Below, one piece after another: positions 10,204 to 21,293 of a stretch of DNA of 64,000 bases. This DNA is from Heligmosomoides polygyrus polygyrus (Eukaryota > Nematoda > Chromadorea > Rhabditida > Heligmosomidae): contig OX377202.1 in NCBI GenBank assembly GCA_947396885.1, forward strand, positions 29,751,407 through 29,815,406, read 5' to 3'. Each line of letters begins with the position of its first letter. The first letter of the stretch is position 1. The notes below the pieces were generated by a model. That model worked only from the letters and a program-made list of their open reading frames with translations, was not told the origin of the DNA and did not search any database. The translations under genes and the position numbers were made by a program.

Positions 10204-10790
10204 TGATGGCCGAACTGTCTACCCATATTAATCACGTACTCCTTCACGAGGTTGAATCTGGACACTTCGCTGCAGAAGCCTACCGAAACTTGTGTCGTGT
10301 ACTCGGCTCTGGAGCTCCTTCTGTACGGTCTGTGTATAGCTGGTTCGAACGCTTCAGAAGCCGGAACAGAAGTCTCGTAAATGAGCCTCGCTCTGGTCGA
10401 CCGACAACGATATCTTTGAATGAACTGAGGAAACTAGCGGAGCAGCATCCATATGAAGGTGTGCGTTATTTTGCTGCTGGTCTTGGCTGTCCCCGATTCA
10501 TCGTGGGCAAAGGACTGCGATCTCTTGGAATGGTTAAAAAGCTCGGCCAGTGACTAGCACCTTTTTCGATCACTTCAGCATCATCTGGAAGGGATGCGTT
10601 ATGAAGATCGTGACCACCTCCAAAATGACCTCCGAGCTTTTTCGCCTCCAAGTCGCCGGATTTCTACGCCAGAGGAATTCAAAGTCCTGCGGAAGGTTGG
10701 CTGAGAGTAGTCGATGTTGATGGAAATTATTTGGTTGATTAATAAAATGTTGATAAAAAATTGGGTTATTTCAAAAAATTGTCCTATTTC
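10204..10790 (+). pseudogene. mariner copy with deleted catalytic domain
   Basis: Frame 10203-10553 gives MAELSTHINHVLLHEVESGH, then SVYSWFERFRSRNRSLVNEP and RSGRPTTIS, the N-terminal helix-turn-helix region of a mariner transposase with its conserved WF and SGRP segments. After about 115 residues it stops. Then FYARGIQSPAEGW near 10665 corresponds to the family's C-terminal end, so the catalytic middle was deleted. The 3' end CTTTCTGGACACCCTTATA (10779-10797) looks like a terminal repeat. A clear 5' partner was not found. Confidence 0.7.
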
Positions 10791-11076
10791 TGCAGATACT
10801 TTCTGGACACCCTTATATGTAAAACATCGAATTATTTAGAAAGAACGGTCACAAAGAATTAATTTTAGGGCTGTTAAAGTCCAGGTTAAATTAAGTTGCA
10901 TTTCTGTGGTAGAGGAACTCATGTGGTGTTCAAGCTTTTATTCTAGGTTTAGTAGATTTCGTCCAGGCTAATCTTAGAATTTATTCATGGCATGGATAAG
11001 TTGGTGCCTGATATCTATAACAAAGCATCCTATTTGTGGGGAGTCGCGTTGAAGTACAAGTACACAATAAAGTACA

Positions 11077-11371
11077 AAGGACGGCGCTAGTTAATCGGTC
11101 TTAAGATGCAAGATTGCGAGAGATTCAATGCGTATTTCGCCCATACAATGACGCATTCCGCTTTGATGGGATGTTGCGGAGGCAATTGCAATGCGTACTT
11201 GGCCTATACAATGACTTTCGCTGGCCAGCCGATGGACAAGCCAATATTTCACCCCTCCCAGACCAAAGGGATATGGCTTGGTTGGCCTGGTCAGGAAACC
11301 CGAATCAACGACCCTGAATCGGGTTCACGCGACAGCCGGCGCCTCCTCGAAGTGCGTTAACACGCGCCGAA
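11077..11371 (-). repeat. SINE-1 copy, minus, with internal duplication
   Basis: It matches SINE-1 in reverse, from the tail GTACAAAGGACGGCG to the head GCGTTAACACGCGCC. The block around GAGATTCAATGCGTATTTCGCC is duplicated (11119-11147 and 11182-11212). It is the first of four SINE-1 copies packed into 1.4 kb. Confidence 0.75.
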
Positions 11372-11489
11372 GTCCAATTGGTTAATGCCGGTCTTCGTTC
11401 TCTATGTTTTATTATTATTAAAAGAAGACGTATTGTTCTAGGAAGCATTGATGCAAAACGGAAGTACTCAGGTTCTTCACCAAGCGGAG

Positions 11490-11735
11490 GGGGGAGACGG
11501 AGCATGGTAGCGCCGTCGGAAGAGACGTGTCTACTGTCGTCCTGACATACGGTTTTTTTGATCCGATTTTCCGCCCAAGCCAGCAAAGTCCCTCCCCATC
11601 CCTCAGTAGCCGGCGAATTGGTACTAAGTTCTGGAAGGGTTAAAACACTGGCTTATTCATCGACTGGCCTTAGCTCTTCGTATAGGCCAAATACGCATTC
11701 AAATTGTCTCCACAAAATCTCGTGAAAGTATATCA
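11490..11735 (+). repeat. SINE-1 copy, plus, diverged
   Basis: It starts near GGTAGCGCCGTCGGAAGAG (tRNA-like head), passes CCGATTTTCCGCCCAAGCC and GGCGAATTGGTACTAAG, and ends about GTCTCCACAAAATCTCG. It is diverged from the full-length copy. Confidence 0.65.
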
Positions 11736-11884
11736 TCTAGACTACGAGACTCTTCAGATGCCTTTTGCATGATATAAGCACATCGTAACTGGGGTGAGAT
11801 GAAAAACAGAAAGAAATATAAATAAAGAATAATAAACAAAGTAATACTAATGCGTAATAGTAAATAAAAATAAATAGAAACGAT

Positions 11885-12172
11885 AAAGGGATAAAGGACA
11901 TTGTTACACAATCTCTTTTAGTATGCGCCATGCATTCAACGTGATGTCGTGGAGGGGATTTCATTGCGTATTTCGCCCATACAATGACTTGACGACCAGT
12001 CCATGAATAAGTCTGTGCTCTATCACTATCAGAAAAGTGTGGAAGCACATCATCAACCCCGGATGGATGGAAGGCTTGGTTGGTAGGCCTGGACGGGATG
12101 TTTGAACCAAGTATCTGGAATCGGGTGCACGCCACAGTCGGCACCTCCTCCGACTGCGCTCCACGCGCTCAA
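11885..12172 (-). repeat. SINE-1 copy, minus, diverged
   Basis: Recognised from GCGCCATGCATTC and GTCGTGGAGG (tail side) to CTCCTCCGACTGCGCTCCACGCGC (12144-12167), the reverse of the tRNA-like head. Confidence 0.75.
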
Positions 12173-12219
12173 ATTAACAATGAGGTAAGCAAGAAAGTTA
12201 TGGACTTAAATTTCAATAA

Positions 12220-12514
12220 AGGATAAAGGATAAAGAACGGCGTTAGTCAATCCCTTCTGGGATGCGCCAGCGCATTCTACTTCTACGGGATATCGTGGAG
12301 GCGACATGAATGCGTATTTGGCCATACAATGACTTGCGGTGGCCAGCCGATGAACAAGTCAGCGCTTTATCCTTCCCAGACAAGTCTGGTACCAATTCAC
12401 CTACCCCGGAGGGATGGAAGGCTTGGTTGGCCTGGGCGGGAAATCCGAACCAGGAACCTGGTATCGGATGCACGCGACAGTCGCGCCTCCTCCGACTGCG
12501 CTACACGCGCCCAA
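12220..12514 (-). mobile_element. SINE-1, full-length, minus, with 12-bp TSD
   Basis: Very similar to the copy at 9606-9903 in reverse orientation. AAATTTCAATAA flanks it at 12208-12219 and 12515-12526. The high similarity to the other full-length copies suggests fairly recent activity of the family. Confidence 0.85.
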
Positions 12515-12679
12515 AAATTTCAATAATCTCCTCAAAAAGGCAGCCTTCGCGTAATCAGGTCGTGACACGAACCTAAAACTCATTCGCGGTGAGCATGAGA
12601 CCGTTCTTTCCTTCACACTATTCAACTGCACCATTTTCGGCCCCAATGGCTCGCCTTCTCCCACCTTCGTCGAACTCAC

Positions 12680-12731
12680 CGTTGTTTTAATCATCGCCTC
12701 ACTTTTTAGACCTGGTGGGTCATCGCTACGG
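12680..12731 (-). CDS. Candidate internal exon, unidentified
   Basis: On the minus strand CTCCCCCAG precedes 12731 and GTGAGTTC follows 12680, a good acceptor/donor pair. The 52-base exon reads one base plus RSDDPPGLKSEAMIKTT. No neighbouring exons were linked. The same frame stays open beyond the donor as far as the SINE, so the exact end is open. Weak evidence. Confidence 0.25.
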
Positions 12732-13613
12732 CTGGGGGAGTAAAAAAATAGTGCATTGATGATTAATTCACCAAAAGTCTTTCAATAGAGCTCGTAAAAT
12801 TAGCAGTTCCAAAAAGTAGAGATCAAGATCGAGGAACATTACTCATGAATGGAGAGCAAGATTCGAGTTTCCAGCCTTGCTCATATGAAGTAATGAAAAT
12901 CCCCACCAGTAGATCTCCCAGCAAAACTTTGTATAACATTTGCATCAAAGTGAAAGACGTTGAACGATAACAGTATACCCCCTGAAGACAGCTTCGAGGA
13001 GCAGCGGCGGGGCTAAATGGTGATGGGGCTGACTGTGAGCTGATAAGTCTTGAAGGATGCGTGGGCGAGTCTCAGTTGGCGCACCGCGGGCGGCTGCCGA
13101 TGCAGTAGTTAATCAGTAATCAGTTCCAGATAAGCCTTAATAAGCAAACAGACACGACGACGATGCACAGCAGCAGCAACAGCAGCCAGCCACCGACAGA
13201 ACGCCAGCGGTGGGTGTTGGTCTAGTGAAAGTGTCGGTGACAGCTGAGACAAGCGCGTACTGGAATCGACATTCTAGTCGAAAACATCTCAAAAACTAGA
13301 AGATTTCTTACGGTGAAGGCTGATGTCGCTTTGAGGCCAGAGTTCGAGCAGGAAAAGAAATCAAGCGAGAGAAGAGTTCAGGTTGACATAATCAGCTCTT
13401 TGGAGGGCAGATTGTGCTCATAGAGACAACGAAGGATCTACTGGACTAACGGATGATTTGCAGCTGAAAGTAGATGGACAGGTGAAAAAGTTATCCTCGG
13501 AACCTGGTTGTGATTTCCAGCTTTAAAATGAAGGGAAGTTAGTAAGCCTAGTTCCGTATGCCAATCAATTCAAGACACTTGCGCTTGCAACGGAAAACGG
13601 ACTTTATTAACAA
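12732..13613. other. No gene established; short CAG-rich stretch
   Basis: Around 13160-13260 a GC-richer segment with a CAG-type repeat is open in one plus frame (DDDAQQQQQQPATDRTP), but it lacks a start codon and convincing splice sites. The remainder shows nothing recognisable. Confidence 0.3.
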
Positions 13614-13627
13614 TATCCACTATCAAG

Positions 13628-13918
13628 GGCGCGTGGAGCGCAGTCGGAGGCGCTAACTGTCGCCTGCACCCGATACCAGGTTCCTGGTTCGGATTTCCCG
13701 CCCAGGCCAACTAAGGCTTCCATCCCTCCGGGGTCGGTGAATTGGTACCAGGCTTGTCTGGGAAGGATAAAGCGCTGACTTGTTCATCGGTTGGCCGCCG
13801 CAAGTCATTGTATGGCCAAATACGCATTCATATCGCCTCCACGACATCACGTAGAAGTAGAATGCGTGGGGCGCATTCCAATGGTATTGAATAACGTCGT
13901 CCTTTACCCTTTACCCTT
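13628..13918 (+). mobile_element. SINE-1, full-length, plus, with 14-bp TSD
   Basis: Head GCGCGTGGAGCGCAGTCGG, a body like the 9.6-kb copy, and a tail of TTTACCC units. The flanks TATCCACTATCAAG (13614-13627) and TATCCACAATCAAG (13919-13932) differ at one base. Confidence 0.85.
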
Positions 13919-14440
13919 TATCCACAATCAAGCACAAATGAAGGCCCTTTCTTCTTCTGCTGAGAACGACATCAAAGTGGGAGTTTTCCACAGTACCGAG
14001 ATCGCTGTGCACCACCTACTGGGGTAGCACGAACTTCGACCTCATCATCTATCTTTAAGAGCCTCCCTTGTCGCCTGCTTGCATAACTTGGCTAGCTCGG
14101 GCGTCAGTTGGTAGTTGCGTGATGCACTAGCCTACGTGCGCTGGCATACGGCAGCATGTCTGAACACAAAGAGCGCTCGCTACCTTAGTGGTGGCCCACC
14201 GTGGCGATCCTCCCGTCTCAAAGCATTCAATCTTTTACATGATTTACACGAATACCCGACTCTGCCCGAGCCTGTAGAATGTGTCTTTCATGCGGGAAAT
14301 TGTGGAATGTTCGAATATGTCATGCGCCGGGTTGATGATGATGCACTGTTTCATCCAGCCGGTGCATTCATTTACATACGTTGCTGTAATTCTGAAGTTG
14401 TTGGGGGTGATGTATTGTTTTGTTTCTAAATTTGCTTAGG

Positions 14441-14490
14441 TTAAACTCTGTTCTATGCCTTGAATAAATGAGGTATAGAACAGAGTTTAA
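14441..14490. repeat. 20-bp near-perfect hairpin
   Basis: The arms TTAAACTCTGTTCTATGCCT (14441-14460) and AGGTATAGAACAGAGTTTAA (14471-14490) pair along 20 bp with a single G-U wobble and a 10-base loop. It could be the core of a small fold-back or a short hairpin RNA. The stem is shorter than a typical microRNA precursor. The surrounding DNA (13933-14940) has no supported gene. Confidence 0.6.
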
Positions 14491-14940
14491 GTTTTTAAAG
14501 AAAGCTCTGCTAAAAGACATTTGTTTATTTTTTTTCTTGCGTTCATAGTTGTGCTCTAATCGAACGGAGCAAAACTTATAGCAGTAACAGAAATATAGTG
14601 CTTCTAGCGCTTCCCAACCCTATTCGTCGAGTTCAATTGAGCGGAAGGAATTGTAGCAGGCTAAAGCTTTTTGTTAGCAAGGAGCGAAGCAGAATAAACG
14701 AAAGCAAGACGAATACGACAACTATTTCGGTGCATACCTGATCGATGTACATATACTTCTGCGACCATGACCTGAGTGACAGGCATATGCGTCTTTTACT
14801 GCTGACTTGCCGGAGAGTCTAACCATTAACCATACGGTAAGAGTTTGTCCAAATTTGGAGGTCAAAATATTCGCGGAGGACGAAAGTATTTACTGTTTTC
14901 CTATCAAGCTAGAGAAGGATAAATATTTAGCTAACGATTA

Positions 14941-16551
14941 TACACGATGTGTCAAAAAATGTATACACTGTTTGAAAGGTAATAACTTATGGTAAAGTTA
15001 CTGGAAAAGGTAAATATAAAAGCCTAAAAAGATAGGAATTTTCTGACATATGAGTGGTATAGAATGCGCCATGCACTCGTCTGAAATTTTACATTTCACG
15101 CTGGATTGATTGTGTTTCGCATGAATAAGGATAAGGATAAAGGACGGCGTTATTCAATCCCCTTTGGGATGCGCCATGCATTCTACTTCTACGGGATGTC
15201 GTGGAGGCGAGTTGAATCCGTATTTGGCCATACAATGACTTGCGGTGGCCAGCCGATGTACAAGTCAGTGCTCTATCCTTCCCAGACAAGTCTGGTACCA
15301 ATTGACCGACCCCGGAGGAATGGAAGGCTTAGTTGGCCTGAATACATGTTTCGCATGAATACATTTTACAATTTCTTCCCAAAGTAGCCATTTCAATTGA
15401 TTCGCGCTTCTTTCAAAGTTTCAAACTTGAACACACTATAGCCTGTGAAAAATGCAGGGTATTCTAAAAAAATGCAGGTAGCATTTGAGAGGTTCTAACA
15501 TTGCTGCTAATGAAGCATTTAAAGATGCTTGAAACTCATATGAAAGCGTAGGTTAGCGAGATTGCTGTAGAGTGGAAATAGTCGAGATTGCGCCATGCTC
15601 CCTCCTGAACGCAGACTCGACAGAATGTACATGGGCTGAATGTTTGTTACAGTCTTGTTACTACTTGGTCAGATTAACCTGCGCTGTGCTTCTTTTAACG
15701 TTTTCCGTTTTTTAACGCCTTGACTATTTGCACTCTACAGTAATCTCGCTAACCTCCGCTTTCGTATGCGTTTCAAACATCTTTAAATGGTAGTAGCTAA
15801 AATTAAATAAAAAATTAAAAAATTAAAAATTAAATTAAAATTAAAATTAAAATTAAAATTCAATGCTAATAACTGAAATTATGCCAATTGACCTCTCCAT
15901 TCAGCTTGAATGTTGTTTAATCCGTTCACAAAGTCCGTTTAGAAAAATGGGGCTCCTGCTCACATTTAAATCGTGCAATCAATAAACTCGCAGGTCAGGT
16001 GTCTTCCACATGATTGTCAAGTTCTAAAAATTAAAAGAATCACAGCATAGGTTAATCTGGTAACAAAACTGTAATAAGCATTCAGCCCATGCACAATCAA
16101 TCGAGTCTGAAATGCAAGGGTTCAGACGGGGACATGGCACGATCCTGGCCCTTTACACGCAACCCAAATCTCGTTACCATGCGCTTTCATATGATTCTCA
16201 ATCATCTTCAAACCCTTTACTATCAGCAATATTAGAACCCTTAAAATAGTATCTAGATTTTTAAGATATTCTCATTTTTTGCAAGCCGTAGGAAGTTTTT
16301 AAATTTTAAACCCTAAAAGAAGCACAAATCAATCGATACGGCCACTTTGCGACAAAAAATATTACAAGTATTCAAGCGAAACACAATCAATCGGGTGTAA
16401 TATGTACAATATCAGACGAGCGCATGACGCATTCTATACCGCTCGAATGCCAAAAAATTTCTTTCTTAGGATTTCGCAGGAGCCTTTAACTTTACAGTGA
16501 GCAAAGTTATCAGCTTTCAAACAGTGTATACATTTCTTGAGACACCCTATA
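14941..16551. mobile_element. Large fold-back element (1.6-kb palindrome)
   Basis: The left arm (14941-15716, minus the SINE at 15128-15346) matches the reverse complement of the right arm (about 16025-16551) over most of its length. The ends share AATGTATACACTGTTTGAAA and TAAAGTTA; the interior shares GGTATAGAATGCG, CTCGTCTGA, GATTGATTGTGTTTCGC and ACATGGGCTGAATG. The right end reads TATAGGGTGTCTCAAG outward, like a mariner terminal repeat. An AATTAAA-rich spacer (15800-15865) lies near the centre. The left arm contains a second nested palindrome (15527-15583 with 15731-15787). No transposase is encoded, so it is non-autonomous. Confidence 0.8.
15128..15346 (-). mobile_element. SINE-1, 5'-truncated, minus, with 15-bp TSD
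   Basis: It is inserted in the left arm of the palindrome and absent from the right arm. TGTTTCGCATGAATA flanks it at 15113-15127 and 15347-15361. The tRNA-like head is missing, as expected for incomplete reverse transcription from the 3' end. It therefore arrived after the palindrome formed. Confidence 0.9.
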
Positions 16552-16671
16552 TTTCACTGTCTATTCGAAAATTGATGGAATGTTCTGACGAGTAGGAACT
16601 TCTTGTTGACCTCAGTAAAGCAGTTCATCGAATTTTCAAGGATAGAGAATGAGTCTCTTGTGCAGTATTTC

Positions 16672-16790
16672 GTCCTTCCCATGGAAGCCTGATTCCAATT
16701 CACTGATCCTGATGGGTTGAAGGCTTTTCGGACTAGATCGGACGCGAACCACAAACCTCAATTTGGGATGAACGTGACGAGTTATTCTTT
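16672..16790 (-). repeat. SINE-1 fragment, minus
   Basis: It matches the central-to-head part of SINE-1 in reverse: CCTTCCCATGGAAG, CCAATTCACTGATCCTGATGG, GGCTTTTCGGACTAGATCGG. Diverged. The following 16791-17213 shows only short AT-rich ORFs. Confidence 0.55.
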
Positions 16791-17213
16791 AGACTGCATC
16801 GTCACGCTTCCGTTTACCCCATAAATCTTACTTTTGGCGCTTGTGCTCAAAATGCTCAGTAGGTTGGCAATCTTGCATAAATTCGAGAACAATGAATGAA
16901 AATACAGATAAATCAAGAATTGAGATGGTGTCAGCCCAGGTGTTGCATGCTTTGCCGTCGGGCCCCCTAGTCGAGCATGCAAGCCTTATTTTCTTCTGAA
17001 CTGATGTTTTTTGTATTCTAAGGTTCATTTAGCTTTTTTGAACGTTGTATTTTTCGTATTGCTACGAATAGTCAGAGACTCTCACTTTTGTAGCGAGCAT
17101 AATGTTATGCGGTTAGGTAAAAAGAAATAGGTGAACAAGTACATAAAAAAGTAAGTAAACAAGAAATTAAGTATCAATAAAATGAAAATTAATGAGTAAA
17201 GACAACGGATCAA

Positions 17214-17495
17214 GGTGGACGCGTTGAGTGTAGTCGGAGGTGTCGACTGTCGCGCGGGCCAGTTTCTTGATTCGGAATCCCCGCCGAGGTCAACCAAGCC
17301 TTACATCCCTCCGCGGTCGTTGAATAGGTACGAGACCTGTCTGAGGAGAGGGTACTGAGATGTACATCGGCTGACCTCCGCAAGTCATTGTGTAGGCTAA
17401 ATACGCATTCAAGTCGCCTCTAAGACGTTCCGGAGAAGTAGAGTGCGTGGCGCATCCCGAAGGGTACTGATGGTGAGTAATGACGTCCTTTCTCC
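17214..17495 (+). repeat. SINE-1 copy, plus, diverged
   Basis: The whole length is recognisable: GCGTTGAGTGTAGTCGGAGG head, CCCGCCGAGGTCAACCAAGCC, GCAAGTCATTGTGTAGGC, and the tail ACGTCCTTTCTCCC. Substitutions are frequent, so it is an older copy. Confidence 0.75.
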
Positions 17496-17564
17496 CTTAT
17501 ACTTAATGGATACGGATCAGTGTTAGTGAACCCCCCTGCCACCCACTCTACTCCAAGTCGATCG

Positions 17565-17775
17565 CGGAGGCAAATCCATTTGATCCAGGCAATGACCTGC
17601 AGGGGAAAGTCTGCGACAAGTTAGGGCTTAGTCCAATCCAAACGAGTTTGGCATATTTAGATTCAGCGGTCCCAGATGAACAGAACGATTGACTGCATTG
17701 TGCAGGATCCGAACCACGGACTTCGATTTGTTGTACACACGACAGTCTACATCACCTCCAGTGGCGCTACCTCGC
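17565..17775 (-). repeat. SINE-1 copy, minus, strongly diverged
   Basis: Reverse-strand similarity to the head half: GGATCCGAACCACGG, ACACACGACAGTCTACATC, CTCCAGTGGCGCTACC. The tail half is weak. The following 17776-18515 contains no supported gene. Confidence 0.5.
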
Positions 17776-18515
17776 ATCCAAATATGTAAAAAAGGAACAA
17801 AACTCGTCCAAGCGGTCAACCAAAAAGCAGATGTCTACCCTGCTAACGCGCCCTCAGATACGATGTTCTCAGAGCGCCAGGCACTAGAGAACGAGTGGCT
17901 TATTGCTGTCAACGGTTGGGAGAACATTCTTTGTTTTAAATCACATCATTTGCGGAAAGCGGGAGTCGTTGTCTTTTGTCATCGGTTTAATTACATTTGA
18001 GGAATGCGGGTGTCCGGACAACGATGCGAATAACTAACTCTCGACCTTTTCTGTGTGACCGCATGTGGTTGGACAACCGGTTAGTGACGTGCAGGTCGGA
18101 AACTTCAAAACTATACGTGGATCGTCGCACCACTTGTTAGCCATGCCGAAAAGGTGGCAGAGCACCCGCGAAGGTCGTTCCTACGATAGTTCGACATCAC
18201 ACCAACGTCATGAAGTGTTTACCTTCGGTAATTGCACGTACAGGTTCTCATAGAACTCCTGGGAGACAAACGTATGAAACGAAACATTCTAGCGTTTTGA
18301 ATCACAGATACTCTTTGTCCTATGCTTCATGCGAAGCTCAGAAACACCAGAATAAACGAAGCATTTGCTGGCACGCGGTTCTCTTAGCTGCCAGGGAACA
18401 ACTACTCGAAATGTTGGTTCCAGTGCAACTGCACGTACACTTTAGGCGAAATGTTGGCGCAATGCAAGGAAGAGGGGGGGGGGGGGAGCCCATCAGTACT
18501 CAAACACAAGATCGA

Positions 18516-18660
18516 GGTGGCGTGGCATTTCCCACATGTGATCCTGTTTTTACCCGTTTGGTTGGCCCGTGACGTACCGTTTGACCTACCCCCTCTCGCA
18601 ACTTGCATTGCAGTTACGTATGCGTCGGTTTGCGTACAATGTGGGAAATTCCACGTCATC
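18516..18660. repeat. Short inverted-repeat element
   Basis: GTGGCATTTCCCACATGTG (about 18522-18540) is mirrored by ACAATGTGGGAAATTCCAC (18637-18655), about 95 bp apart. It directly abuts the Harbinger-type MITE and may be a separate MITE or part of its target. Confidence 0.5.
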
Positions 18661-18680
18661 ATATCCGACTGCTACGCTTA

Positions 18681-19021
18681 AGCGGCTTTCACACTGCCGT
18701 TGCTGCTGTTGCAGCAACGAGCAATGAAAAAGGGGCGGAGTTCGATGTTTCTTGCAACCACAACACGGTGAGATAAGATAATGGGATAAGACTTGTGATA
18801 TCGTCTGTTGACGAGCATCAGCAACAAGGAATTATGGCGATCATTCCACGTTGTTGAGGCCGCGCAACCGTTGTGCAACCGATGCCGGTGTTGCAGGGTT
18901 GTGGCAACAGAGGTGTGAAAGCCCCCCTCGTTGTTGCTGTTGCTCCTCTGCGTCTTTGCGGTATGCTTCATCATTACGGCATCGGTTGCGCAACAGCAAC
19001 AACGGCAGTGTGAAAGCCGCT
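18681..19021. mobile_element. PIF/Harbinger-type MITE, TTA TSD
   Basis: The ends AGCGGCTTTCACACTGCCGT and its mirror (18681-18700, 19002-19021) are inverted repeats, and the similarity continues inward through GTTGCTGCTGTTGC. TTA lies at 18678-18680 and 19022-19024. A 3-bp TTA/TAA duplication with ends of this type is characteristic of PIF/Harbinger elements. The 341-bp interior carries further GTTGC/GCAAC repeats and no transposase. Confidence 0.8.
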
Positions 19022-19649
19022 TTAGGGTGGTCGGAGCCCATGGGCTGCCCCCCTCCTATCGCTCCGCCGAAATGTTGTTCCAGTACAACTTTCGCCCAAA
19101 GTCGGTTCGAAACTGCATGCTGATTAAAGTTAATTTCAAAGGCTTTTGTTTACAGCGGCTCTCGCTTGATGAATAGAAGCTAAAACACTAAAAAACAGCA
19201 TTTGTCAGTCAGTGAACGGTAGAAAACACGTTTTCGACGAGAGCTCTGGTGTCAAAAACAGTACTGTAGTAGCTACAGGACCTTGCTTCACAGTGAAAAT
19301 GAAAGCATCAGAGGGCGGAAATTATACATGTGGTAGGCCAGGCATTTGAGATTCGTTGCTCTGCATATTGCTGAAGATGTATCGTTGTGAGTCACTTTCT
19401 GCGTGTTCGGCATGTCATTTCCATTCCAACTAGATTTCCTTCAATCCAACAGATTTGGAAGTCGAGCAACAAAGCGCTCGGAGCACCTTTTAAATCAAGC
19501 TGGAGACTTTCTAACAGCATAGGGCATTTTTCGGTGAGACTGGGCAGCAGAAATGTGCATCTGTAAATGTGACGTAGGACATCGTAAGCAGCTCCCGAAA
19601 CCGCTTGTTCACAGAACAGAAATGGGAGGCGTCAAGGATGAGGTCTACA

Positions 19650-19912
19650 GGACGGCTCCAGTCAATGTTTTTGTGGAACGCGCCACGCACTATACTTCTA
19701 CGGAATGTTGTGGAGGCAATTTGAGTGCGTATTTGGCTCTACAACTACATGCGTTGGTCTGCCTATGGGCGGGGCCGCGTTCCATCCATCCCAGACATTC
19801 CTGGCAAAGGCTTGGATGGTGTGGGCGGAACCCCAGCCAAAACCGTTGGTATCGGAGTTCACGCCCTGGCGGCTCCTTATTCGACTACGCTCTCGTGGTG
19901 GAAGTGGGGTAG
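19650..19912 (-). repeat. SINE-1 copy, minus, diverged
   Basis: It runs from GCGCCACGCACTATACTTCTACGG and TGTGGAGGCAATTTGAGTGCG to the head side around GGTATCGGAGTTCACGCC. Its internal deletion/insertion pattern differs from other copies. Confidence 0.65.
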
Positions 19913-19916
19913 AAAC

Positions 19917-20082
19917 AATCCAGGGACCGGATTCGTCAAAGTTTTACAGCAATTTATCGGAGGAAATCTTTGATAGCGCGGCTTATCAAGTGATATGGTA
20001 AACGATTAGCCGCGTTATCTGCGTTTTCCGCTATGAATTCTCTGTTAAAATTATGTAAGTCGTCGATTAATCCGACCCCTTG
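19917..20082 (+). mobile_element. Palindromic MITE family P, copy 1
   Basis: It shares its full length with 21294-21468. The terminal repeats pair CCGGATTCGTCAAAG with TAAGTCGTCGATTAATCCG. An inner hairpin pairs GATAGCGCGGCTTATC with GATTAGCCGCGTTATC. No coding capacity. A target duplication could not be settled. Confidence 0.7.
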
Positions 20083-21293
20083 TTGCCACATTACATTATT
20101 TAACGGTCTATTGTCTTATTTTTATTTATTTCTAATTTCGACTAATAAGGTTATGTTTCAGCCGAGATATTCACATTTGAAGTTAGAGGCAAAAAAAAAA
20201 CGACAGAACTTTGGTAACGACCTAAAATTTAATGCTGCAGTGCTTCTGTCAAATGCGCAACTCAGCTGAAAACATTTTGATATCGGTGAGTGAACTCCTA
20301 AAATCCTAGTCTGAAAAGAACAAAACACTGACGTGCCCACGTGCTGCGCATCTCGCCACCATGAGCATTGAAATTGCCCCCAATTATCCCGTGTGAGTGA
20401 AGTACTGGTCTAAAGGGATTGTATAAGGAATTAGCTTTGAAGGTGCATAGTGTCCTGTTCGCTTTGAAATATGTCCAGTTTGAAGGGAAAGCTTATAAGA
20501 ATAGCAACACGCGGCCAGTAGGTCGAGGTAGTCGACCTGGCCGAGGTTGGTGAAACGGCAAAGGACTCTGTGGGAGGGAAAACAGCTGGCCTCTATCATG
20601 GGCCCTCATGCAAATGGCCTAGAAAAGAAGCTGAAATAGGTAGGAAGTGAAGGCCGCAAACGTCTGCCAAGAACTCTGAAGATGAAACAAATATAGCTTA
20701 TCGAGCTGCGAGCGGTGTGAAGCGAAAATCGGAACGTCCAGAAAACCCGCTAACGAAGGCATCGAAAACGTGTCTGCAAACGTCATCAGCGCGCACAGTT
20801 TGTTCAAGATCATCTCTGAGATGTGGAAAACGGATAAAAGGACGAGAGCCTTGCGTGCGACCAAGTCGGATTGGAATGTGCCCGATGATGCGATGACGAA
20901 TGGCGCTGTAGGACTAACGCGCGGGAAAGAACTGCCGCTTTGTTGTAGCGTTTTCCAATAGGAAACGCCTAAGAAAATCACAGCAATGTTTGTGGAATGA
21001 AATGATCGGTTCTACCCAATGATATGAATAAAAAGAAGGGAGGCTTCCACTACGAATAGATTTGAGGGCAGAACACGTGGAAAGTTGTTTCTGTTACTAT
21101 TCATTCTATTTATAAGCCAAGTACATGTTTAAGGAATAGCCACACCGCTTCAGAATATTCATAGAATTCGTGATGCATCTCAAAGAGATGGTCTTGTTCC
21201 GACTTCTTGCTGTTATTGTAAGCAGAGCCATGTCGAGTAGAGAGAACTTAACTAACGTCCACTTTTGATAAAACAGTGATACCACTGATTACT
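20083..21293. other. No gene recognised between two MITE copies
   Basis: A 120-codon minus ORF (20619-20981) and smaller ones occur, but none has recognisable motifs or convincing splice sites. The only clear structure is the pair of direct MITE copies that bracket the segment. Confidence 0.35.
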
